Below are positions 34,942 to 42,974 of a DNA stretch of 64,000 nucleotides, piece after piece. Origin of the DNA: Vibrio hannami (GTDB lineage: Bacteria > Pseudomonadota > Gammaproteobacteria > Enterobacterales > Vibrionaceae). Positions within the stretch are counted from its first letter, which is position 1. Every line of letters begins with the position of its first letter. Location: contig NZ_JARQZP010000007.1 in NCBI RefSeq assembly GCF_029589055.1, positions 1,426,001 to 1,490,000 on the forward strand, in the 5' to 3' direction. Made by a program: the position numbers and the translations under genes. The notes beneath the pieces are model-generated. The model was not told the DNA's origin, searched no databases, and worked only from the letters and a program-made list of their open reading frames with translations.

Positions 34942-36933
34942 ATGAAAGGCTCTGTCATCAGGCGAATGTACGCCGGTTTTTCATTAATCGTCATCATGTT
35001 CATCATTACTATAGGTCTAATGATGAATGGTATGAACGATATACACACCAAATTTGGAAACGTTACTCAGAGCTCACTGCCCTTTGTATCCCTTTCAAAC
35101 AAAACGAGTTTACAATTACTTTCATCAGACAAATTATTTAAAGACTTTTTGACCTCTGATGATCTTACAAAATTGGAACAAATTAGAGCTCAATTTTCTG
35201 ACTCCCAAAATAACTTTAGTGACATTTTTTCAGAGTTAGAAAAGGCCAGCAAAGTTTATCCAGAAGCTCAACAACACATTGAACAGCTTAAGATAATCGA
35301 GAATGGTTATTTCTCTGAAACACAAGTTGCGATGAACAACTATATCGATATGTTTAACGCAGAAAGTAAAGTAGCCGCTTCTACCCGTGATTTCCAAAGG
35401 TTAAATGTCGAGTTGACCGTTGGCATGAAAGAGATGGTTGCAAGCATGTCGAGCATTTCTGTAAAGTTGATGGCTAAAAGCTATTTCTCTAAGCTTGAAG
35501 AAGCCTCCGCAGTTACCGTCGATGCGTTAGCCAGTTCTGATACTGAGTTGGTAAAGAAGGCAGTCGCTGTCAATAAAAAAGCCGTTTCGCACCTGAACTA
35601 TGCCTTTAATGGATTAGCCGCCCAGTCTCCGGAAATTAAAGAAGAGTTTCAGGATAGCGTGGAAGCCTTCACCAAAGATATTGGCAAAGCTGGTGGTGTT
35701 CTCGATCAGCACTATGCATATATCGTTGCTCAGAGAAAGCTCTACGAAAACATTTCCAGTCTATCTCAGCAAGTTGATAGCGCCATGGCGATCATGGATC
35801 ACTTTAATCAACTCGCCGCAAAAGAACTTAATACTTCTTTGAAAGAAGCCGGTGCTATTTATGATAACGGCGTGATGAAAGCGGTTGTCATCGGAATCGC
35901 TGTGGTATTGCTGGCTGGCGGTATTGGGTATCACGTTGCACACAGCGTACGCGAACCTCTTACCCGAATTCTAAGCACGCTGGAGAGCCTCGCAAACGGT
36001 GATATTAGCCAGAGAATCGAGATTCGAAACAATAATGAGTTTTCTCGTGTTAGCGGGCATATCAATACCCTGGCAGACAATCTACATAACATATTGACTC
36101 AGTTAAATGCCGGTTCTGATAACCTGACAACAGCAACGAATCAAAACCAGAGTACTTCTCTGGATGCGAGGGAACAATTAGGCCACCAGCGAGAAAAAAC
36201 CGCCAGTGTCGCGACAGCGATGACGGAAATGGAGCACTCTGTTGTTGAAGTTGCGCAGAGCGCACAAAGCACAACTGAAAAAGTAAACATGGTTGAAGTA
36301 GCGGCAGATACAGGTCGCAGTGTGATGAACTCTAACATCACGACAATCAATCAACTTGAAACACGCCTGAATGAATCAGTAAGTGCGGTATCAGAACTTC
36401 AGCAGATGAGTGGTCAGATCGGAAGTATTCTGGATGTTATTCAAAATATTGCCGAACAAACTAACCTACTAGCACTCAATGCTGCTATCGAAGCCGCTCG
36501 CGCAGGTGAACAAGGTCGTGGTTTTGCGGTGGTTGCTGACGAAGTACGGGTACTGGCGAAGCGTACTTCTGAATCAACCGCGGAAATTGAAGATATGATC
36601 AGTAATCTTCAAGCTAGCTCTTCAAGTGCGAGCAAAGTAATAGAAAGCTGTATGCAGGATATGGAGAAATCTGTAGCTCAGGCATCCGATGCCAACAGCT
36701 CCATGGAAGAAATTCAGGCACTGATTCTGGAAATCAGCCAGATGAGCACTCACATATCGCAAGCTGCAGCGGAACAAAGTGAAACAACGTCTGATATCGC
36801 CCGAAGCCTGGAAGACATCAACCATATTGCTGAGAAGAGTCACGAAGCGATGTCTGAAATCGCTGAGGTGAATAACAACCTTACGCAACTTGCGAATGAG
36901 CAGGCTGGTTTGGTACATCAGTTTAAACTTTAA
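34942..36933 (+). CDS. Methyl-accepting chemotaxis protein
   Basis: A 663-residue inner-membrane chemoreceptor: TM1 near residues 10-29, a helical periplasmic domain to about 310, TM2 at about 313-335 (VVIGIAVVLLAGGIGYHVA), HAMP, and a signalling domain with the tip EQTNLLALNAAIEAARAGEQ. The ligand is unknown. RBS AGGAGAG precedes the ATG. It is a single-gene unit with its own terminator. Confidence 0.95.
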   Translation: MKGSVIRRMYAGFSLIVIMFIITIGLMMNGMNDIHTKFGNVTQSSLPFVSLSNKTSLQLLSSDKLFKDFLTSDDLTKLEQIRAQFSDSQNNFSDIFSELEKASKVYPEAQQHIEQLKIIENGYFSETQVAMNNYIDMFNAESKVAASTRDFQRLNVELTVGMKEMVASMSSISVKLMAKSYFSKLEEASAVTVDALASSDTELVKKAVAVNKKAVSHLNYAFNGLAAQSPEIKEEFQDSVEAFTKDIGKAGGVLDQHYAYIVAQRKLYENISSLSQQVDSAMAIMDHFNQLAAKELNTSLKEAGAIYDNGVMKAVVIGIAVVLLAGGIGYHVAHSVREPLTRILSTLESLANGDISQRIEIRNNNEFSRVSGHINTLADNLHNILTQLNAGSDNLTTATNQNQSTSLDAREQLGHQREKTASVATAMTEMEHSVVEVAQSAQSTTEKVNMVEVAADTGRSVMNSNITTINQLETRLNESVSAVSELQQMSGQIGSILDVIQNIAEQTNLLALNAAIEAARAGEQGRGFAVVADEVRVLAKRTSESTAEIEDMISNLQASSSSASKVIESCMQDMEKSVAQASDANSSMEEIQALILEISQMSTHISQAAAEQSETTSDIARSLEDINHIAEKSHEAMSEIAEVNNNLTQLANEQAGLVHQFKL

Positions 36934-36962
36934 TATCAGCAATTGTTAATTAATGGTCAGAA

Positions 36963-36996
36963 AAGGGAGGATTATTATAATTCTCCCTTGTTTTTT
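36963..36996 (+). terminator. Terminator after chemoreceptor gene
   Basis: Stem AAGGGAG / CTCCCTT with an AT-rich loop that can extend pairing, then TTGTTTTTT. Confidence 0.88.
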
Positions 36997-37091
36997 ATGG
37001 GATTAATACCATATCTTAGTTATAGGCCAGCTAAGCAACTTCTCCGTCATTACTTTTGCTGGCCATTACTTAAAAAATAAGAGGACATGAT

Positions 37092-38252
37092 ATGGCCGTT
37101 CATGTAGGCATCATTGATCAAGATCCGATAAGGCTTGTTACACCCCTTTTAGATCATCGTGCTATTTGCAAGCACATTGTCTTTATTGGCGACGAATCTC
37201 AGTATGATATGTTTAAACGACTCGAGTCCGTTTTAAGTCAAAGAGATATTAAGGCTGAGTTTTTCCAAATCCCCTCTATCGTTGATACTACATTGATTAG
37301 AGAAGCCATTCAGAAATTGGAAACTGACTTACTTTCCCGAGGCGTAGAATTTAAACTTAATGCTAGCTGTGGGTTGAGACACCGACTTCTCACCGTTTAC
37401 GAGATGTTCCGGAAAAATCGCTGGGAGATTTTTGTTGTTGAGCCAAACAGCGACAAAATGTGCTGGCTTTACCCTGAAGAGATCCCTGATACACAACTTG
37501 CAGATAAAATTACCATCTCAGACTACCTGACTATCTTTGGCGCAAGAGCCGAATTTAACGAACAGGAAGTATCAGAACACCTTGACCAGAAGCTATATGA
37601 ACTTGGTCAAAAGTGGGCAGGAAACGCCCTCGAGTTAGGCCCAGGCCTTGCTACTCTTAACTATCTTGCAACTACCTGCCGCAAAGAACAAAAACTGGAC
37701 GTTGAACTTACCGAAAAACAGCAAGGCTATCGCGAGCTGAATATGTTGCTCGAAGATCTGGTTGCTACAGAGCTGGCTGACTACAGCAACGGTACACTGA
37801 TCTTCAAGAGTGAAGATGCACGACGCTTTTCTAACGGTGAATGGTTGGAAACGTTGGTACACAGCACAGTGAAACAAATCCAGGATGAACTACCGACTAT
37901 TCAGGACAGATCGCTGAATGTTCAGGTGTATCGTCAGCTTGGCGAGCGTGAAGTAAGAAACGAACTTGATGTCGCTTCGGTTGTAAACAATAAGCTGCAC
38001 ATCATCGAGTGTAAAACAAAAGGTATGCGCGACGATGGTGACGACACGCTATACAAACTTGAATCTCTGAGAGACCTTCTTGGTGGCCTTCAGGCTCGCG
38101 CAATGTTGGTTAGTTTCCGTCCACTGCGTCACAACGATATCACTCGTGCAGAAGATTTGGGATTGGCACTGATTGGCCCGGATGAGCTTAAAGAGCTTAA
38201 GTCACACCTTAGAGAGTGGTTTGACGGAGCAGGTGGTCACGAAGAGCTTTGA
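37092..38252 (+). CDS. CARF-like / PD-(D/E)XK nuclease protein (DUF1887, VC1899 type)
   Basis: A 386-residue protein of the DUF1887 family, the fold family of V. cholerae VC1899 and of the CRISPR ancillary nucleases Card1/Can2. The N-terminal 140 residues or so form a CARF-like domain; the C-terminal domain has the nuclease motif with D293 (NELDV) and E306-x-K308 (IIECKTK). In CRISPR members the CARF ligand motif is typically of the N-x-T-G-G-T-K type; here the equivalent is NASCGLRHR at residues 90-98. No CRISPR array or cas gene is in the window. It is a single gene with its own terminator. A cyclic-nucleotide-controlled nuclease is possible but unproven. Confidence 0.85.
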   Translation: MAVHVGIIDQDPIRLVTPLLDHRAICKHIVFIGDESQYDMFKRLESVLSQRDIKAEFFQIPSIVDTTLIREAIQKLETDLLSRGVEFKLNASCGLRHRLLTVYEMFRKNRWEIFVVEPNSDKMCWLYPEEIPDTQLADKITISDYLTIFGARAEFNEQEVSEHLDQKLYELGQKWAGNALELGPGLATLNYLATTCRKEQKLDVELTEKQQGYRELNMLLEDLVATELADYSNGTLIFKSEDARRFSNGEWLETLVHSTVKQIQDELPTIQDRSLNVQVYRQLGEREVRNELDVASVVNNKLHIIECKTKGMRDDGDDTLYKLESLRDLLGGLQARAMLVSFRPLRHNDITRAEDLGLALIGPDELKELKSHLREWFDGAGGHEEL

Positions 38253-38276
38253 CCGCATATTCACCTAAAGAAATGT

Positions 38277-38303
38277 AGGGGCCGAAAAGGCTCCTTTTTT
38301 TGG
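38277..38303 (+). terminator. Terminator after the DUF1887 gene
   Basis: Stem AGGGGCC / GGCTCCT (seven pairs, one G-U), five-base loop, seven T. Confidence 0.85.
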
Positions 38304-38591
38304 CTCTAAAATCGGCATTATTGCTTTCTTGAAGATTAGTTCGATACTTTTCAGGATAAACAAACATTATTTCCTAAAAAACTACTCCACTCCTTTCCAG
38401 CCAAGCCTATCCCGATAGCTTCATAACACTCTTTGATACTCACATTAATCCAAATTTACTATTTTTTATATCTAAGCAGCTGATTGTTATAGATATAAAC
38501 ACCAATCGCATCAACGTGATTAATACTCCACGAATCATCTAACTCGATTGTTCATTTAACAGTTAACTCAGAAAATCCCTATGAAAATTCA

Positions 38592-38605
38592 TTGGTTCAA
38601 ACCAA
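38592..38605. promoter_or_regulatory. Palindrome upstream of porin, possible operator
   Basis: Perfect TTGGTT-CA-AACCAA, ending 39 bases before the porin ATG. It could be a regulator site or an untranslated-leader hairpin. Confidence 0.4.
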
Positions 38606-38644
38606 ACAAAATAAAAACTAAACTATTCTTTTATAGGGTTAATT

Positions 38645-39748
38645 ATGAGAAAAGCATTTAAATATTCCATCGGTGCGGTATTGGTTTCTGCGGCATTATA
38701 CGCAAATGCTGGTATCGCCGTTGTAGACACAGACCAAGGCAAGTTTTCTATTGGTGGCGATGTCGAGTTTGACTTTAACTACCGAGACAAAGATTCAAAA
38801 GTTGGCGGTGAAGGTTTTGACCAGTCAGGCCGTGTCCTAATGGAGTTTGCAGGTGAACGCTATACTGAGTCCGACCACTATTTTAAACTTAAGGCTCAGT
38901 CGGTATTTGATACAAGTGGCGCAATGGGTGTTGACGATGCCTGGTTTGCCTTTGGTAAGAAAGGTGGATGGGACATCAAAATGGGTCGTTTCGAAGGCAC
39001 CGATATGTTTCCTGTTGGGCAAGATACCTTCCTTGAATACTCTGGGGACACTTCAAACGACCTTTATCAAGACGACGCTTTCTATACCTACCAGCTAAAA
39101 GAAGCTCGTGGTCGCGGTGCTGAAGGTCAGGCGATGTATAGTCAGCAGTTTGGCAACCTATATGTTGAGGTTGGCACAATGTTTGGTGATCGTACAGCTC
39201 TCTTCGACGGTGCAAAATATCACGGGCAAGACGTTACCTATAATGAAGACTCATTCCTGCTGCGTCCTGTTGTTTCTTATCAGGCAGGTAACTTTAATAT
39301 CTCTGCTTCGATGGAAACCAACCTGATTAGTGATGCTATCACCACTGATTCTGGCGTGGATGTATCTGATCGAACTGGTTACGGTGTTACCGCAAACTAT
39401 AGCCTTGATGACCTGTCCATCAACCTAAACTACGCACACCTTGATGCTGTTGATGAAACTAACTCTACATTAGGGGTAAACGTTCTTTATAAAGGCTTTG
39501 GTATCGGTTATATCCAGGGTGAAAACGAATATGAGATCAATGAAATATCTACAGGTACTCTAGAAGGTGATGCCTCTATCTCCTCATGGTATGCGTCTTA
39601 TCATTTTGCAAATGTGCTTGATGTTGAAGATTTCTCTATGTACGTAGGTGCTTACCTGTCTAGCATCGATGATGATGACCTGACTACAGGCGAGTTCGCG
39701 GAACACGACGATAAAGGTTACCGCTTACGATTTAAGTACTTCTTCTAA
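38645..39748 (+). CDS. Outer-membrane porin
   Basis: A 367-residue beta-barrel protein. The signal peptide (residues 1-22, cleavage near ANAG) is followed by a barrel with alternating strands (KFSIGGDVEFDFNY, FKLKAQSVFDTS, WDIKMGRFEG) and a C-terminal aromatic residue (LRFKYFF), as expected for BamA-assembled porins. The general layout fits a trimeric sugar- or general-type porin; the KMGRFEG block recalls the first-barrel region of such porins. It lies upstream of a ToxR/ToxS-like pair on the same strand, which may control it. A strong terminator follows. Confidence 0.85.
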   Translation: MRKAFKYSIGAVLVSAALYANAGIAVVDTDQGKFSIGGDVEFDFNYRDKDSKVGGEGFDQSGRVLMEFAGERYTESDHYFKLKAQSVFDTSGAMGVDDAWFAFGKKGGWDIKMGRFEGTDMFPVGQDTFLEYSGDTSNDLYQDDAFYTYQLKEARGRGAEGQAMYSQQFGNLYVEVGTMFGDRTALFDGAKYHGQDVTYNEDSFLLRPVVSYQAGNFNISASMETNLISDAITTDSGVDVSDRTGYGVTANYSLDDLSINLNYAHLDAVDETNSTLGVNVLYKGFGIGYIQGENEYEINEISTGTLEGDASISSWYASYHFANVLDVEDFSMYVGAYLSSIDDDDLTTGEFAEHDDKGYRLRFKYFF

Positions 39749-39777
39749 TATTTAAAATAAAACAGAAATGGCTAGGG

Positions 39778-39825
39778 ACGAGATATCGCTACTTTACGTT
39801 TAATCGGCGATATCTCGTATTTCCC
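39778..39825 (+). terminator. Terminator-like hairpin after porin
   Basis: An 11-base perfect inverted repeat (CGAGATATCGC / GCGATATCTCG) with a 17-base loop; the following TATTT is a weak T-tract. Confidence 0.75.
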
Positions 39826-39995
39826 AAATCATTAACCCATTTCGGCAATTAATAACATCAAGATCTAACATCATCCTGACAATAAACATCTTACGTCAAT
39901 TGCATGTCATTTGTGTATGCATTCAATTCCTATAATAACCACCACTGATATAATTTGTGATTGTTATTACCTACTAAACAATATGAAGCTTATCG

Positions 39996-40847
39996 ATGGC
40001 CCTGATATTTAACCTAAATAAGACCATACTGATTGATGATCGCTACGCGTTTCAGCCGAAACGACACGAACTTATTGACTGCTTAAAAGGCAATAAAACT
40101 GTTCTGAGTGAGTCAAGTTCTAGGCTACTCTACTTCTTAGCCACTCACTCGGGGCAGAAACTAAGAAAACAAAGAATCATTAAATACGTCTGGAATGATA
40201 TTGGCCGGGTTGTACAAACCTCTAGCCTTGTCCAGGCTATACATGAATTGCGTAAGGCTTTCGGCGAGAGGGGGCTAGAGCAACAGTGTATTATTACCGT
40301 TCCAAATTATGGCTACACATTTACTTCTAAAGTAGAAATAGAGGATGAACACGACGATACTTTGCCTGCTAAGGATAAAAGTGAAAATTCAATTTCTATT
40401 GACCCATTGCAACAAAAAAGTGGCTTAAGCAGATTTCTCAACAAATCCGTGGCGGTATGGTTAAAAATAAGATCGGAAAAACGATTAGCTCTGGCTTCAT
40501 TTTTTCTTCTGTTAAGCATCCTTACGAGTGCTGCTCACTTAACCTCCAATCATGATATGGGAGTAATAAGTAGCGGCCATGAGTTGTATATATTAGATCA
40601 TGTCGGTGATACTCAAATATTCTCTACCCGTAACGCACTACCTGAATCTTTATTATCCAGTTCTAAAAAGTGTGTAAACAGTTACCTTGCAGAGCAACCC
40701 GCTGTGCTTGAGGCTCCCAGAATGGTGTTAATCACAGAAAACATTACTGGCCAGGCATCTTTGCACCTAGTTTTTGATTCACCATACCAGCATTTAAATA
40801 AATCTATTCGGGCCAACGATAAACAGGAATTCTATGAAGATTGCTAA
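39996..40847 (+). CDS. ToxR-like membrane-bound winged-helix regulator
   Basis: A 283-residue protein. The N-terminal 110 residues form an OmpR/PhoB-type winged helix (SSSRLLYFLATHSGQKLRK, IKYVWND, SSLVQAIHELRKAFGE, TVPNYGYTF) like ToxR. One TM helix (about 166-185) leads to a periplasmic domain with two cysteines, one in SSKKCVNSY and one as the final residue, the pattern of the disulfide-forming pair in V. cholerae ToxR. The 3' end overlaps the ToxS-like gene by 14 bases, as expected for a toxRS-type operon. It is not the core toxR, which is normally beside htpG; it lies between a porin and udp. Confidence 0.85.
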   Translation: MALIFNLNKTILIDDRYAFQPKRHELIDCLKGNKTVLSESSSRLLYFLATHSGQKLRKQRIIKYVWNDIGRVVQTSSLVQAIHELRKAFGERGLEQQCIITVPNYGYTFTSKVEIEDEHDDTLPAKDKSENSISIDPLQQKSGLSRFLNKSVAVWLKIRSEKRLALASFFLLLSILTSAAHLTSNHDMGVISSGHELYILDHVGDTQIFSTRNALPESLLSSSKKCVNSYLAEQPAVLEAPRMVLITENITGQASLHLVFDSPYQHLNKSIRANDKQEFYEDC

Positions 40848-41394
40848 ACTGATTAACACTCCCAATATACTTCTGTTATTAAGCAGCATAATTCTAGGCT
40901 CGGTATTTTATTGGGTATCCAACTCTTCTAAGCTGGATCATAAACTCGCCAAAACAGAATGGTACTCAAAGGTAAGTGTTACTATTGATTACCTACCAGA
41001 GAAAGGGGGCGAAACCGAAAAGTTGGATGTGTTGGTAAATAATAAATATGAGTTTTTAGACAATCACATTTTTATTCGGTCGTCAGTTATTGATGTGCCA
41101 GAAAAAGAGACATCCGTGAACTTAGTCGCGATAGGCCACTGGAAAACTGAAAACGAGTATTTGCTGTTTGATAAGATTCATTATCACGATGAGGATAAGC
41201 TCGACAAAAAAGTTGACCAAGTCGAGAAGTTTATCTTCCATACTTCGCAAGGATGGCATATTCGCGATCTCACGAACGATAGTTTATTAGTGGAAACCGT
41301 TAGCAACCGCGGAATGGTCCTTTCTAAGTGTCTTGATGAATGCATTGACCTAAGCAATGCCTTGGACTCTTCCAAATACCTTGCGCACCAGTAG
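40834..41394 (+). CDS. ToxS-like periplasmic chaperone/effector
   Basis: A 186-residue protein with one N-terminal TM helix (about residues 12-29) and a periplasmic domain. It fits ToxS in order: a short cytosolic tail, a TM, then a block with KLDHKLAKTEWYSKV, then VNNKYEFLDNHIFIRSS and NLVAIGHWKTENEYLLFDK. ToxS stabilises ToxR through its periplasmic domain. Here the partner is the overlapping ToxR-like gene. Bile-salt or similar ligands bind some such pairs (VtrA/VtrC), so sensing is a reasonable but untested idea. Confidence 0.8.
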   Translation: MKIAKLINTPNILLLLSSIILGSVFYWVSNSSKLDHKLAKTEWYSKVSVTIDYLPEKGGETEKLDVLVNNKYEFLDNHIFIRSSVIDVPEKETSVNLVAIGHWKTENEYLLFDKIHYHDEDKLDKKVDQVEKFIFHTSQGWHIRDLTNDSLLVETVSNRGMVLSKCLDECIDLSNALDSSKYLAHQ

Positions 41395-41400
41395 ATCAAT

Positions 41401-41427
41401 GAAAAAAGGTTGGCAATTGCCAACCTT
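41401..41427 (-). terminator. Terminator after udp
   Basis: A 22-base perfect palindrome (AAGGTTGGCAA / TTGCCAACCTT); on the minus strand it ends in a run of T, and it serves udp, which stops at 41457. Confidence 0.88.
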
Positions 41428-41456
41428 CCTCAATTTCAGCGCATTACTTGAGCAGG

Positions 41457-42215
41457 TTAAAGCATCTTACGAGCAGCTTCAATTACTACCTTAATAGAGC
41501 GAGCTTCTGTCTCTTTTAGAGTTGAGTGATCAGGGATCTCTTTCTGAGTACGGTTAATGATAACACCGGCTACACAGCCGGCTTTTAGGCCAGAGCTAGC
41601 ACACATTGTCAGCAGCGTTGCAGATTCCATTTCAAAGTTCAGAACGCCCATGTCCTGCCACTCTTGCATAGAGCCCTGGAAGCGCTTAACCACACGACCC
41701 GAGAAAGTATCGTAGCGTTCCTGACCCGGGTAGAACGTATCACTCGATGCAGTAACACCCATATGGACCGTTGCGCCTGTTTCTTCAACGGCTGCTTTCA
41801 TCGCTGTAGCAACTTCAAAGTCAGCAACTGCAGGGAACTCCATAGGAGCAAAGTGGAGGCTAGCGCCGTCCAGACGAACAGAGCCAGTAGAAACAATCAT
41901 GTCACCCACATTTACATCTGGCTGAATTGCACCTGTAGTACCTACACGTAGGAAAGTACGAACACCACACTGAGCAAGTTCTTCAACCGCAATAGAAGTA
42001 GAAGGACCACCAATACCAGTAGAACAGATAACCACTGGAGTGCCATCTAGCTCAGCGAGATAAACGTTGTATTCACGATGGCGCGCTAGCTGTACTGGAT
42101 TCTCCATCTCGTTAGCAATTTTAGGCACGCGATCAGGGTCACCAGGAATAATTGCAACTGTCGCACCTTTAAGGTCGGCTTCAGTAATACCCAGATGGAA
42201 AACAGCTTGAGACAT
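41457..42215 (-). CDS. udp: Uridine phosphorylase
   Basis: A 252-residue cytosolic enzyme that splits uridine with phosphate into uracil and ribose 1-phosphate. Typical blocks: FHLGITEADLKGATVAI, IPGDPDRVPKIA, STGIGGPSTSIAVEEL, RVGTTGAIQ and LNFEMESATL. The length equals that of E. coli Udp (253). It is complete and has a CRP-like site upstream (42297-42316), matching the known cAMP-CRP control in E. coli. Adjacent pseudouridine genes at 49.5 kb suggest nucleoside scavenging. Confidence 0.97.
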   Translation of the reverse strand: MSQAVFHLGITEADLKGATVAIIPGDPDRVPKIANEMENPVQLARHREYNVYLAELDGTPVVICSTGIGGPSTSIAVEELAQCGVRTFLRVGTTGAIQPDVNVGDMIVSTGSVRLDGASLHFAPMEFPAVADFEVATAMKAAVEETGATVHMGVTASSDTFYPGQERYDTFSGRVVKRFQGSMQEWQDMGVLNFEMESATLLTMCASSGLKAGCVAGVIINRTQKEIPDHSTLKETEARSIKVVIEAARKML

Positions 42216-42296
42216 AGTTGGCTCCTTTGAGTGGCGTTTCGACGCCGGTAATTATTAGGGGATACCAGAAAACTGTAGCTCATGATTTGAATTATT

Positions 42297-42316
42297 AAAG
42301 TGATATACATCACACA
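42297..42316. promoter_or_regulatory. CRP-like site upstream of udp
   Basis: AAAGTGA-TATACA-TCACACA contains GTGA-N6-TCAC exactly, with the flanking A/T of the CRP consensus, about 85 bases before the udp start. Confidence 0.7.
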
Positions 42317-42449
42317 TAACAATGAATGAAATTTCACTATTACACGATTAAACGGTTTGCATCACACTTTTAATAGTTGTCAGGCCACAAAACAAACAGA
42401 AAACGATAAATGTCTTCGGTAGTGAGCCTCCCCCTGGACAAGTGTAGAC

Positions 42450-42467
42450 CCTGGAGATAACTCCAGG
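42450..42467. other. Hairpin downstream of response-regulator gene
   Basis: CCTGGAG-ATAA-CTCCAGG, a seven-base stem with no T-run on either side; it lies 30-50 bases after the response-regulator stop. Confidence 0.4.
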
Positions 42468-42500
42468 ATCATATGATAAATCTGCGCTTAATAAACTAAA

Positions 42501-42973
42501 CTAACGTAGTCTGGTCAAGACAACATTTTGATCTAATTCATTCTGATAATCGGTGTAATCCAGCCCCTTATCAAAAATAAACTCAGTCACCAACCTTCTA
42601 ACTGTGTTAATCAGCTCTTCTGCAGACCACGGCTTCTCAAAATAGCTCTCGATACGCGCAAGGTTGATTGCCGTAATAGTGTCGTGATGCGTCGCCTGTC
42701 CTGTTAACAGGATTTTTTTGTTTCAGTAAAACGGGTGTCCTGAGAAATCTCAGTAAGTAGTTCGACACCAGTTTTGCCAGGCATCACATGGTCGGAAATC
42801 ACCAGGGCGATAAACTCACCCTCAGCATCGAAGTCATCCATTAACTCAAGGGCTTCATCGGCTGACTCACAATCCTCAATATTGATCCAGCTACTAAGAG
42901 GCTCCAGATCCTGCAATACCGCACTTAGTACCTCTCTCTGATCATCTACACAGATTAGATTCAACTTCTCCAT
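42501..42973 (-). pseudogene. Response regulator (REC domain), frame-broken
   Basis: A receiver-domain protein of about 157 residues when the frame is repaired. The N-terminal part (LICVDDQREVL, acceptor-Asp loop VISDHVMPGKTG) is followed by a break at the T7 run 42713-42719; adding one base continues as ILLTGQATHHDTITAINLAR then FEKPWSAEEL to a stop at 42501-42503. There is no output domain, so it is a stand-alone receiver. It starts one base after the kinase stop, and both belong to the SLC13 transporter operon. The break is in a homopolymer, so a sequencing error is as likely as a mutation. Confidence 0.8.
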
Positions 42974-42974
42974 A

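Larger units (their letters stand above)
38253..38644. other. Intergenic region upstream of porin
   Basis: 392 bases, strongly AT-rich. It holds the DUF1887 terminator at the left end and, close to the porin, a 14-base palindrome (38592-38605) with a run of TNAAA-like pentamers after it. No gene seen. Confidence 0.6.

Noticed and set aside
37092..38252. A CRISPR locus implied by the CARF-nuclease
   Set aside because: No repeat array or cas gene is visible in the window; such genes occur as stand-alone core genes in Vibrio.
39996..41394. The pair as the core toxRS operon
   Set aside because: The neighbours are a porin and udp, not htpG; sequence is only ToxRS-like. Not fully excluded without the rest of the genome.
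42450..42467. Hairpin as an intrinsic terminator of the receiver gene
   Set aside because: No T-run on either strand.
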